NCBI RefSeq assembly: GCF_009711975.1
Contig: NZ_VIKW01000003.1
Span: 110,986 to 174,985, forward strand
DNA length: 64,000 bases
Direction: 5' to 3'
Origin: Anabaena sp. UHCC 0204
Lineage (GTDB): Bacteria; Cyanobacteriota; Cyanobacteriia; Cyanobacteriales; Nostocaceae
Position numbers and translations under genes: made by a program. Shown here in pieces: positions 39,105 to 46,744 of this stretch; the stretch's first letter is position 1, and every line of letters starts with the position of its first letter. The notes below the pieces were generated by a model. That model did no database searches. It saw only the letters and a program-made list of their open reading frames with translations, and had not been told where the DNA came from.

Positions 39105-40670
39105 TTAAAATCCTAAGATTGCTTTCACGGAGTCAATTAATGGTTTTGCTGAACTAAAGAGACTTGAAACTTTCCCAACAATCGCAGATAAGGCATCTAA
39201 GGCAGTATCGGCATTTTCGCGCAATGTCAAATCGTTTTGCTTGCTTCCCAGCTTTCCGATGGCATCAATATATTTCAGTGCCTTGGCTTTGTCTTTATCA
39301 TCCAATCCATTGTCTTCAGAATTAATAGAAGACTGTAGTTGTTTCAGCAAATCGGCTAATTCTGAGGTGTTTGCTTCTTTTGACTCTTGTAATTGATTGA
39401 TGGTGTTAGAGACGTTACCCGAAATTTCTCCGAGGTTGATAACAGAACCGCTAATGTCCCTACCTGCATTAATATTTATTGATTTTTCAGACACAATTTC
39501 TCCTCCATTATTGACAAGGTTTTCGATATATACGTTCGAGTTTTTGGATGTGTATGATTCTCCAGCAAGGAGATTGTCAAGCCTTTTACGAAGTGACAAT
39601 GCGTGTGTTCCTAGTTCTTCTAAAAAATCCACAAATTCCAAACCTCCAGTCTCAAGTAATCCTAACAAAATGTGTTCAGGATTAACATGATTATGATTAA
39701 GTCTTTGAGATTCCTTCACTGCTAACCTTAACGCATCAAGTGATTCATCAGAAAAGTTAATATCAGATACATTTCTGACAAATGTATGCTCAAAGATTTC
39801 CCAAGTTTCAGAGGCTATTCGACTTTTCAGTAAGCTAATTTGTTTTTTGATATCATTTTCTCGATCTCGAAAAGCTGATGCCATTTCAAAATCTTGTCTG
39901 TTTTCTGCTTTCTCTCTTTCAATAACAACTTTAGATAATTCAGAATTTAATCGGTGCGTTGAGGCTCGTAAAACCTCTAAAAGTTTCAATTCATCGGGTG
40001 TAAAAGCCTGACAAGTAAGTCTTTTCGTGGTTGTGGTTACTGTATTTTTTAAAGTTATTCCCATCGGAAGTAAGCAACTGGCAGCAAGAGATGTACTTTC
40101 CTTAAGTAGCCCTAAAAAGAGCAACTCTAAAGTTACTTTTCTTTGACTAAAATTAATGGCTTCATGAGATGAAACAAGAAGACATTGAAGACTCTTTTTT
40201 GTGAAATAATCAACGATAAGTATGATATCTTTACGTGGATCATTCAACATACGTATTACTGCCGTGCGAACTTTAGATAGATCCCCGACCAAATTTTCTA
40301 AAACCCTAGCAGCAACTCCTTCACCTTCACGAATTAGTCCTAGCAATAGATGCTCTGTTCCGACGTAGTTGTGTCCCAATTGGCGAGCTTCTTCTACCGA
40401 CAGTTCTAGGACTCTCTTGGATCGAGGTGTAAAAGGGACTTCGACTCCGACAAAATCAGAGCCGCGTCCGATAATTTTTTCGACTTCAATACGTGCATCT
40501 TTGAGATTTACACCCATTGATTTAAGTACTTTGGCGGCAACGCCAGTTCCTTCTCCGATCAGACCCAATAAGATTTGCTCTGATCCGACAAAATTATGAC
40601 CGAGATGACGAGCTTCTTCTTGAGCCAGCATGAGGACTTTAACCGCTTTGTCTGTAAACCTTTCAAACAT
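39105..40670 (-). CDS. ClpC N-domain fusion protein without AAA+ modules
   Basis: 521 residues from ATG 40670 ([15 protein letters not shown]), the ClpC start; TTG 40676 is not needed. Residues 1-145 are nearly the ClpC N-terminal double Clp_N repeat ([40 protein letters not shown]). A third, diverged Clp_N-like repeat (150-218), a UVR-like coiled-coil (235-290, [21 protein letters not shown]) and a fourth Clp_N repeat (305-370, [15 protein letters not shown]) follow. No Walker motifs: both AAA+ modules are missing. The tail (395-521) has [18 protein letters not shown] and a helical end ([19 protein letters not shown]), like C-terminal parts of some cyanobacterial effector-type proteins. Its ATG overlaps the upstream hicB stop by 8 nt. 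Function unknown; a decoy or adaptor for Clp substrates is a hypothesis. Confidence 0.8.
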   Translation of the reverse strand: MFERFTDKAVKVLMLAQEEARHLGHNFVGSEQILLGLIGEGTGVAAKVLKSMGVNLKDARIEVEKIIGRGSDFVGVEVPFTPRSKRVLELSVEEARQLGHNYVGTEHLLLGLIREGEGVAARVLENLVGDLSKVRTAVIRMLNDPRKDIILIVDYFTKKSLQCLLVSSHEAINFSQRKVTLELLFLGLLKESTSLAASCLLPMGITLKNTVTTTTKRLTCQAFTPDELKLLEVLRASTHRLNSELSKVVIEREKAENRQDFEMASAFRDRENDIKKQISLLKSRIASETWEIFEHTFVRNVSDINFSDESLDALRLAVKESQRLNHNHVNPEHILLGLLETGGLEFVDFLEELGTHALSLRKRLDNLLAGESYTSKNSNVYIENLVNNGGEIVSEKSININAGRDISGSVINLGEISGNVSNTINQLQESKEANTSELADLLKQLQSSINSEDNGLDDKDKAKALKYIDAIGKLGSKQNDLTLRENADTALDALSAIVGKVSSLFSSAKPLIDSVKAILGF

Positions 40671-40860
40671 ATTCAACTGTCACCATAGTCAATGGCAACC
40701 CCATTTCTGCCCTCACTTGTAAGCAAGCAGAAATTGCATCTTGAATATTCTCTAAAGCCTCTTCTTTTGTCTCTCCCTGACTAATGCAACCAGGAATACT
40801 AGGACATTCAATAATCCAGACACTATCTTTGTCTCTATCAATCGTGACATTGAATTTCAT
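40663..40860 (-). CDS. HicB-family antitoxin-like protein
   Basis: 65 residues: [57 protein letters not shown]. This is the partial RNase-H-like fold of HicB, without an extra DNA-binding domain. No HicA gene is adjacent. Its stop codon TGA (40663-40665) overlaps the start codon of the ClpC-N fusion gene (ATGTTTGA), so the two are translationally coupled. A C-terminal HicA-like remnant lies about 700 bp upstream at 41573-41629. Confidence 0.85.
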   Translation of the reverse strand: MKFNVTIDRDKDSVWIIECPSIPGCISQGETKEEALENIQDAISACLQVRAEMGLPLTMVTVEYV

Positions 40861-40976
40861 ACTAAGTGATAGTTAAGTAATACTTGTATCTTAGCTGTTA
40901 AAATCTGGATTATTCAACTAAATTTGTACAATTATAACAAAAAATTATCGCAGATTCTCATGAAAAGTCAATTGCG

Positions 40977-40998
40977 ATCGCCTCAACAATCATCTTCT
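40977..40998. repeat. 22-bp direct repeat, right copy
   Basis: Identical to 39049-39070. It lies within a HIP1-containing stretch (gcgatcgcctcaac) about 117 bp upstream of the hicB-like gene. A second gcgatcgcctctt follows at about 41034. Confidence 0.85.
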
Positions 40999-41111
40999 TA
41001 TGTTTAGGATTATACTATCCGAAGGTCAGCGTAGCGATCGCCTCTTATCTTAATAGATATAGTAACTAATGCTATAACTACTATATATCTCATTCTCACA
41101 TCACTAAAGAT

Positions 41112-41546
41112 ATGGAAGAACTTTTGACATTAAGGGAATTACTACTTAAAGGTGATATGACTGGAGCTTTGGCAATTGTTGATGAATTAGAAGAAATGAG
41201 TAGAGACGATAAAATCAACAACATTCGTAGTTATGCAGTAATTCTGATCATGCATCTAATCAAGCAAAAAGCAGAAAATCGCACCACGAAATCGTGGGAG
41301 CTATCAATTCGCAACTCTATACGCGGTATCCAAACCAAAAACCAGCGACGTAAAGCTGGCGGAACATACCTCAATACCGATGAATTACGCCTAGCAATTT
41401 CCGAAGCTTATACAGAAGCAGTTGATCGCGCCTCCTTAGAGGTTGAGGAAGGACGCTATGAACCTCATGAGTTAGCCAAACTAGTCAACCGTCAAGAGAT
41501 ATGCGATCGCGCCATGATCTTAATCTCTACAAATCTAGAAATTTAA
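41112..41546 (+). CDS. DUF29 family protein
   Basis: 144 residues: MEELLTLRELLLKGDMTGAL, SRDDKINNIRSYAVILIMHL, TTKSWELSIRNSIRGIQTKN and a helical C-terminus. The block IRSYAVILIMHLIKQKAENRTTKSW resembles the conserved centre of DUF29, a family expanded in cyanobacteria and of unknown function. Divergent from the hicB-like gene; lies between it and the HicA-like remnant. Confidence 0.75.
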   Translation: MEELLTLRELLLKGDMTGALAIVDELEEMSRDDKINNIRSYAVILIMHLIKQKAENRTTKSWELSIRNSIRGIQTKNQRRKAGGTYLNTDELRLAISEAYTEAVDRASLEVEEGRYEPHELAKLVNRQEICDRAMILISTNLEI

Positions 41547-41572
41547 ACTGGGTGGTTAAGGATTCCAAATAT

Positions 41573-41629
41573 TTAAACAGCGGCAATAAACTCTTCTACT
41601 GTTAACCCAGCAGTTCGTATCAGTCCGCG
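41573..41629 (-). pseudogene. HicA-like C-terminal remnant
   Basis: Minus strand reads RGLIRTAGLTVEEFIAAV then stop, closely like the C-terminus of HicA RNA interferases (a GTLRxIIRQAGLTVEEF type motif). The upstream frame is broken by a stop codon at once; another frame (…GGESDRIDLTR) could be the shifted upstream part. Short, so assignment is by motif only. Confidence 0.45.
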
Positions 41630-41769
41630 TCAAGTCAATGCGATCGCTTTCCCCGCCCAAAATATTTATTTTCGTAATTGATAGCGAATCGCTGCTACAA
41701 GCAGATCGCTCAGATAACTCTACAAAATGCAATGTCAAATTTATTCCTCACTCCTCGTTCGTACATCCA

Positions 41770-43122
41770 CTACTTATTTTCTGCATCTAATTTTAGTTGA
41801 GAAAAAACTCGATAATCATTTAAATTAGCTTGCACATGAAAAGTTTGTTTGTGATCTTTCATATTAATTAGGGAATATTCAATATTTCCCGCATAAATAG
41901 CAAATGTAATATTAAATATCTCTAGAAAATTTATTAACCATTGACATTCGTCAACTGGATATTTTTCATAATAACTAATCAATTGGGAAATACGAATCTC
42001 TAAATGTGTTCTGGAATTGGAAGAAATCAAAATAATCTTGATTAAGAGAATAACTAATGTCAGGGAATGACCTTGAGACATCAATAATTTAAATAATAAT
42101 GCAGGTTCTTTACTATTTTCTGTGGTCAAAATATCAATGATGCGATTACATATTCTCAGAACTAACCCTTTATCAATTATTTCTTCATCACTTTCAGCTT
42201 TCCATTCTGAGAGATTTTCTCGTAAATGCTGTTGGATAGGTTTAATAAATGCTGGTGTATCTCCAGCAGAAAATAATAAATATTTTTGAATATTTTCTTT
42301 GTATTCTCCCAATCTTTGTTTCTGCGTCTGTTGAACAAATATGTTAGCAATATTTTCATAACTTAATGAACCTTTTTTACTGACAATAATCTTGATTAAT
42401 CTGAGAACATCATCTCCCAACATACTGGGATTCTTATATTTATTATTGCTATAATTATCAGAAGAATGAGAGTGAGCGACATACATAGCTAATTCAAATT
42501 TGAATTTTTCTCTTATTTGTTTAGCTACTTTTCTCGCTGCATTTCTTTGTTCTGGAGGATTTTTATCATCACAAGATTGAGCAAATAATAGATATGCACT
42601 GTATCTATTAATCCAATTACTTGGAGTGTCTTCCTGGGATCTATTGGTGAATATTTTTAATTCTTCGTAATCTCGGCTATTAATAAAGTTATTTAACCAT
42701 ATACTATAAGGATAGATGAAAGGAGAAATAAATACCTGATTTTCTCTTTGATAATCAGTGAAAATCCCTAATAAATCTTGGATATATTTATAATGTTTGG
42801 CTGGTTCCCAGTTATTGACTAAAATATAGCAACAGCGTTTAATGGTATTGTGAAATTCCTGTTCTTGTTGGGTGGAAAATATTTTATATGTTTCTGGTAC
42901 ATCCTCGTCTCTATGAATGCGTAAACTTTCTATAAATAAGCGTTTGAATTCTAGTAAGGTTTTTTCCGGTATTTCTTGTTTAACAGTTGTGAGTAAAAAA
43001 CTATAAATCTCATTTTGATCATTTTGAAATTTTATTTGATCAAATTCAGCTTTAACAGTGGATTTATTTTTCTGACCTGTGGATAAATTCTTATCAATCA
43101 TGCTAGTATCACAAGGCTGCAT
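41770..43122 (-). CDS. Hypothetical protein, mostly helical
   Basis: 450 residues, AT-rich. No motif is recognised. Charged, helical composition with segments such as KTLLEFKRLFIESLRIHRDE, NAARKVAKQIREKFKFELAM and LEIRISQLISYYEKYPV suggests an alpha-solenoid-like protein. No signal peptide or clear transmembrane segment; LTLVILLIKIILIS (about 357-371) is a short hydrophobic stretch. Start could be ATG 43101 (MIDKNLSTG) instead of 43122. No operon partner. Conserved in cyanobacteria is likely, but I do not know a function. Confidence 0.6.
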   Translation of the reverse strand: MQPCDTSMIDKNLSTGQKNKSTVKAEFDQIKFQNDQNEIYSFLLTTVKQEIPEKTLLEFKRLFIESLRIHRDEDVPETYKIFSTQQEQEFHNTIKRCCYILVNNWEPAKHYKYIQDLLGIFTDYQRENQVFISPFIYPYSIWLNNFINSRDYEELKIFTNRSQEDTPSNWINRYSAYLLFAQSCDDKNPPEQRNAARKVAKQIREKFKFELAMYVAHSHSSDNYSNNKYKNPSMLGDDVLRLIKIIVSKKGSLSYENIANIFVQQTQKQRLGEYKENIQKYLLFSAGDTPAFIKPIQQHLRENLSEWKAESDEEIIDKGLVLRICNRIIDILTTENSKEPALLFKLLMSQGHSLTLVILLIKIILISSNSRTHLEIRISQLISYYEKYPVDECQWLINFLEIFNITFAIYAGNIEYSLINMKDHKQTFHVQANLNDYRVFSQLKLDAENK

Positions 43123-43385
43123 TCAAAATACAAAATACAAAATTAATACAGGGTGGGATTGGAAATGGGTGGTTTATTTCCACTCTGCTGTACTATCTTC
43201 CTTATTTCTAAGTCTAGGTATTCCAAAGATCAGCAGTTTGTTAGTAATCACAAAATACTGAATTAATTAGTATGTAATATTTGAATTTAAGTGTTACTTA
43301 ATTCACGTCAAATATTGTTAAAGGAAAAAACTTACCTTTGGTCATTTGTAGTTCCTGAATGTTGAATCTATAAAATCTCCAAAAA

Positions 43386-43446
43386 TAAAAATGTACTAGA
43401 TCATTAGGTTTGAGAAAACCAAACCAGTATTCTAGCACATTTTTTT
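43386..43446 (-). terminator. Terminator-like stem-loop after tRNA-Leu
   Basis: Imperfect long hairpin on the minus strand: ATGTGCTAGA ... TCTAGTACAT, with an inner GGTTTGG/CAAACC stem, followed by TTTTTATTTTT. It lies just past the tRNA-Leu 3' end. Confidence 0.6.
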
Positions 43447-43463
43447 ATTTACTTAATTTTAAA

Positions 43464-43787
43464 TGGGGGTGGGGGGACTTGAACCCCCACGACCGTTTAA
43501 GGTCAACGGATTTTCATTCTCTTGCAGCTTTCGCTACTACCTATCTGCTGAAGCAAGTTTAGGTTTTGAGAATTGGACTCTCCCTTTACCCTCGTCTTAA
43601 CGTTAGGGTAGCTCCCGTCGAGTCTCTGCACCTTCCCAGAAGTATAAATTTTCTGGGCTTGGCTCAGGATTGCCGTATCTATAACTAGATTTAGGTTTCC
43701 CTGAGTTTGAGAGCGGTCACTTAAAAGATTTCTCGATCAAGGCTCAATTCCTTAAGTCCGTAGCGTCTACCATTCCGCCACACCCCC
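43464..43787 (-). tRNA. trnL: tRNA-Leu(UAA) split by a group I intron
   Basis: 5' exon 43754-43787 (34 nt, GGGGGTGTGGCGGAATGG... ending CGGACTT), intron 43515-43753, 3' exon 43464-43514 (51 nt). Spliced tRNA is 85 nt with acceptor stem GGGGGTG/CACCCCC, discriminator A, anticodon loop CTTAAAA (anticodon UAA), and T-arm GGTTCAAGTCC. The intron sits between U34 and A35, the classic position. CCA is not encoded. Confidence 0.97.
43515..43753 (-). ncRNA. Group I self-splicing intron of tRNA-Leu(UAA)
   Basis: 239 nt. Begins AAGGAATTGAGCCTTGATCG and ends in G (…GAGAATG), as for omega-G. The core contains the usual conserved phrases AATCCTGAGCCAAGCC and, near the 3' end, GGTAAAGGGAGAGTCCAATT (with P7/P3 elements: GACTCGACGGGAGCTACC). 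This is the ancient intron shared by cyanobacteria and plastids. It lacks any ORF. Confidence 0.95.
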
Positions 43788-44176
43788 AAAGGGTTATTTA
43801 CTTTTTTTTACGCGGTTTTCACCTGCTTGTCTGTTATACCATTAGTTGCGTTTTTTGTGCAAGTAAATTTTAAAATTTTATTTGCTAACGCTAGTTGTTG
43901 GCATTGACAGAGAAAAATAGCCACAGACTCATGTTTAATGGCCGATATATATCGTATCACACATTTTAGATTTTTGATCTTTTTTTTTAAATAATTTAGA
44001 GGTGGGCATTAACCACCCTACAAATGTAGAGCCGAGAATCCCTGGACAAGGAACGGCTCTGCAAAGATTATGGAAGACGCAGATTTAATTTTCACTCCTA
44101 TCTATAATTCCTCTAAACCAGATTCAGCTTATGATAGAAATTGAACCCTCTTATTTCTTTACTTTGCGGTAAGTAT
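43788..44176. other. Intergenic region between tRNA-Leu and ndhL
   Basis: 389 bp, AT-rich with runs of T, no ORF. It holds the promoters of tRNA-Leu and of ndhL. A short phrase gtagagccgagaatccctgg...aacggctctgc (44026-44062) has inverted complementarity (gagccg / cggctc). Confidence 0.45.
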
Positions 44177-44386
44177 ATGGTTGTAGCACTACTGTATCTG
44201 AGTTTGGCTGGCGCTTATTTGCTGGTAATACCAATTGCTGTCTTTTTCTACTTGAGCTTAAGATGGTATACGTGTGGTTCTGTGGAACGAGTGTTTATGT
44301 ACTTTTTGGTGTTCTTCTTCTTTCCGGGTTTGCTAGTTCTTTCACCATTTGTGAATTTACACCCCCGTCCTCGAAAAATTGCTTAA
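44177..44386 (+). CDS. ndhL: NAD(P)H-quinone oxidoreductase subunit L
   Basis: 69 residues from ATG 44177 ([20 protein letters not shown]), the NdhL start; the longer frame from 44141 is not used. Two to three transmembrane helices; [20 protein letters not shown] is a family hallmark. NdhL is a membrane subunit of the NDH-1 complex specific to oxygenic phototrophs, in the thylakoid. It is followed by a DUF3007 gene (27 bp) and trpA, an order conserved in cyanobacteria. Confidence 0.95.
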   Translation: MVVALLYLSLAGAYLLVIPIAVFFYLSLRWYTCGSVERVFMYFLVFFFFPGLLVLSPFVNLHPRPRKIA

Positions 44387-44413
44387 ATTAAGATTTGGTA
44401 GGTCATAATTCTC

Positions 44414-44725
44414 ATGCGACGTATTGACGCGATTGGTATTGGCTTCGGCGTTTTTGTAGCCGGTGGCTTGGCTTATGTGGGTTTGCAGCTAGTGGGTTTA
44501 GACAGTCAGAATGCGGGAATTTGGAGTCAAGTATTCTTGATAGCTGGCTTAATTGGTTGGTTATGCACCTATATTTTCCGAGCCGTGGGGAATAAAATGA
44601 CCTACCATCAACAGCGAGAAGCTTATGAAACAGCTTTTTTGCAAAAGCGCCTTGATGAACTTTCTCCTGAAGAATTAGCCAAACTTCAAGCTGAGATTGA
44701 ACAAGAAAAAGAATCTCAGGTTTAG
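44414..44725 (+). CDS. DUF3007 family membrane protein
   Basis: 103 residues: MRRIDAIGIGFGVFVAGGLA, two transmembrane helices (about 8-28 and 38-60), FRAVGNKMTYHQQREAYE and a charged C-terminal helix (LQKRLDELSPEELAKLQAEI). This is the DUF3007 family of cyanobacteria and plastids, function unknown. Between ndhL and trpA. Confidence 0.88.
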   Translation: MRRIDAIGIGFGVFVAGGLAYVGLQLVGLDSQNAGIWSQVFLIAGLIGWLCTYIFRAVGNKMTYHQQREAYETAFLQKRLDELSPEELAKLQAEIEQEKESQV

Positions 44726-44806
44726 AGGTATTATTATGGTTCAGTTGTCAGTTTTTTGTTGATAAATGACAACTGACAACTAACCACTGACTACTGACTA
44801 GGTGAA

Positions 44807-45610
44807 ATGACTGCTATTTCTCGTTGCTTTGAAACTTTGAGACGGAATCAGGAATGCGCTTTGATTCCTTTTATTACGGCTGGTGATCCAGATTTAGAAA
44901 CTACAGCTAAAGCTTTGCAGGTTCTAGATAATTCTGGTGCTGATATTATTGAGTTGGGTGTACCCTATTCTGATCCTTTGGCAGATGGTCCGGTGATTCA
45001 GGCTGCTGCTACTCGTGCTTTGCAAAGAGGGACAACGTTAGAGCAAGTGCTAGAAATGCTCAAAGGGATTAGTCCGAGTTTGCGATCGCCTATTATTTTA
45101 TTTACCTATTACAATCCCATTTTACATCGAGGCATTGATAAATTTCTTCAGCAAATTCAAGATGCTGGAGTAGCCGGGTTAGTTGTGCCTGATTTGCCAT
45201 TGGAAGAGGCAGCAGGGCTAATAAAACCAGCGGCTGAGGTGGGAATAGATTTAACTCTATTGGTAGCTCCGACAAGTTCTCCTGAGAGGATAGAAGCGAT
45301 CGCTCGTGCTTCTCAAGGATTTATCTATTTGGTCAGTGTTACTGGTGTCACAGGAATGCGAACCCAAATGCAAGGACGAGTTTCTGATTTACTCCAACAA
45401 ATTCGTCATGTTACAGATAAACCCATCGGTGTGGGCTTTGGGATTTCTGACCCTGAACAAGCACGTCAAGTAAAAGCATGGGGCGCAGATGCCGCAATTG
45501 TCGGTAGTGCCGTGGTGAAGAGATTAGCAGAAGGAACACCAGCAGAAGGATTAGAGGCGATCGCTCAATTTTGCCACACACTCAAGACAGCCATCAAGAA
45601 TCCCACCTAA
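44807..45610 (+). CDS. trpA: Tryptophan synthase alpha chain
   Basis: 267 residues. Catalytic E49 and D60 are at the canonical positions ([16 protein letters not shown]). Also [46 protein letters not shown] and [10 protein letters not shown]. Cleaves indoleglycerol phosphate to indole for TrpB. The gene follows DUF3007 after about 80 bp, where a tandem gttgtcag/ctgacaac inverted region lies; trpB is not in the window. Confidence 0.98.
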   Translation: MTAISRCFETLRRNQECALIPFITAGDPDLETTAKALQVLDNSGADIIELGVPYSDPLADGPVIQAAATRALQRGTTLEQVLEMLKGISPSLRSPIILFTYYNPILHRGIDKFLQQIQDAGVAGLVVPDLPLEEAAGLIKPAAEVGIDLTLLVAPTSSPERIEAIARASQGFIYLVSVTGVTGMRTQMQGRVSDLLQQIRHVTDKPIGVGFGISDPEQARQVKAWGADAAIVGSAVVKRLAEGTPAEGLEAIAQFCHTLKTAIKNPT

Positions 45611-45845
45611 CCAAAGATAAAAATTGCCTAAATAGTGTATTTTTTTGTTATTCTCTAGTGGACAATCTGACTGTAATCGTCTTAAATAATAACAGCATAT
45701 ATTAGGATAGACAAAAAACTAACTGATACACTGAGTTAAAAATTGACTCTGAAATATAATATCAAAGTAGGCAACAAATTATGCGTGTGAGAGTGCGTCA
45801 GTTACAACTGAGTTACTGTTCAGTAGGATTTGAGGGGTAACAGCA

Positions 45846-46508
45846 ATGAGTGAAAGTATGGCATTTATTGGCGGAGTCGCTGTAGCTGGGTTGGCGGCTC
45901 TAGTCCTGCTTAAAGGCACAAACACCCCTGTATCATCGAATTTTGCTGTCAGCCCCCAAATGCCAGGGACATTAATGGCACCCCAGGTAATGCAGCCACC
46001 TATGCAGTATCCTGTTAATTACGGGCAACCAGTATATTCCAACCAACCACCAACTGCTCCGAACTCAGATCAGCGTCTAGAAATGGAAAAGCTGAATATG
46101 CAGATGGAGCGGTTTAAAAATGATAATGAACAACTAAGATTACAAAATCAACAACTCCAAGTACAAGTTCAAAATTTCACTACCCAACAGTGGCAGTTAC
46201 AACAAGCTCAACAACAAGTTAATCAACAAAAAATAGTTCCCTTCCCATCTGAACAAAATCAATGGTGGTCTTCACCAATGCTTTGGGCTGTGGGTGGTGC
46301 AACATTAACCATTGGTGGAGGTGTTGTGGTGGCTGGAGTTCTGTCATTATTTGCACCCAAACAGCGCCCAACTCGCACTGTCCAGGTAATTCATCCTTAT
46401 AATGGATCAACACCACCTTTGACCCCCGTGCGTCGCGCTGAGTTTTTACCCTCTTCTCGCATAGAACCCAGAAGAGTAGAAACGGCAGAATACGACGAAA
46501 TGCACTAA
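45846..46508 (+). CDS. Hypothetical membrane protein with Gln-rich coiled-coil
   Basis: 220 residues. N-terminal transmembrane helix (about 5-24, MAFIGGVAVAGLAALVLLKG), Pro/Gln-rich segment (30-75), a coiled-coil (78-130: EKLNMQMERFKNDNEQLRL and Gln runs), a second hydrophobic segment (about 143-168, LWAVGGATLTIGGGVVVAGV), and a basic Pro-rich tail. No family recognised. A structural or scaffold role is only a guess. Flanked by a repeat cluster downstream. Confidence 0.65.
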   Translation: MSESMAFIGGVAVAGLAALVLLKGTNTPVSSNFAVSPQMPGTLMAPQVMQPPMQYPVNYGQPVYSNQPPTAPNSDQRLEMEKLNMQMERFKNDNEQLRLQNQQLQVQVQNFTTQQWQLQQAQQQVNQQKIVPFPSEQNQWWSSPMLWAVGGATLTIGGGVVVAGVLSLFAPKQRPTRTVQVIHPYNGSTPPLTPVRRAEFLPSSRIEPRRVETAEYDEMH

Positions 46509-46588
46509 GCTATTGCCACCTATTTGCAGCAGCGATTTGCGAATTTTGGGCTGTCCAAGTAGGTATCCCTGACGGGACTGGAAGCATC

Positions 46589-46732
46589 AGCATTCGGGCG
46601 ACAAATTATCGGTTTTTTCCCAGTAGGGGCGAAGCATTCGGGCGACAAATTATCGGTTCTTTCCCAAGTTTCTTTTCCGAATGCTTCGCCCTTACATTGA
46701 ATGCTTCGCCCTTACACCGAATGCTTCGCACC
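46589..46732. repeat. Cluster of direct and inverted GCATTCGG / GAATGCTTCG repeats
   Basis: Two direct copies of a ~30-bp phrase (cattcgggcgacaaattatc + ggtt) at 46590 and 46636, followed by three copies of GAATGCTTCGC (46678, 46699, 46720) which are inverted to gcgaagcattcg at 46629. Such clusters are dispersed in cyanobacterial genomes. Can fold into hairpins. Between two convergent genes. Confidence 0.85.
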
Positions 46733-46744
46733 TAGTAACCCTAT

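Noticed and set aside
39105-40670. ClpC-N gene as a simple truncated clpC pseudogene
   Set aside because: The frame stays open for another ~375 codons with ordered domains (Clp_N repeats, UVR-like coil, structured tail), not decayed AAA+ sequence.
41556-41738. 60-codon minus-strand ORF
   Set aside because: It is a shifted frame over the HicA-like remnant; not an intact gene.
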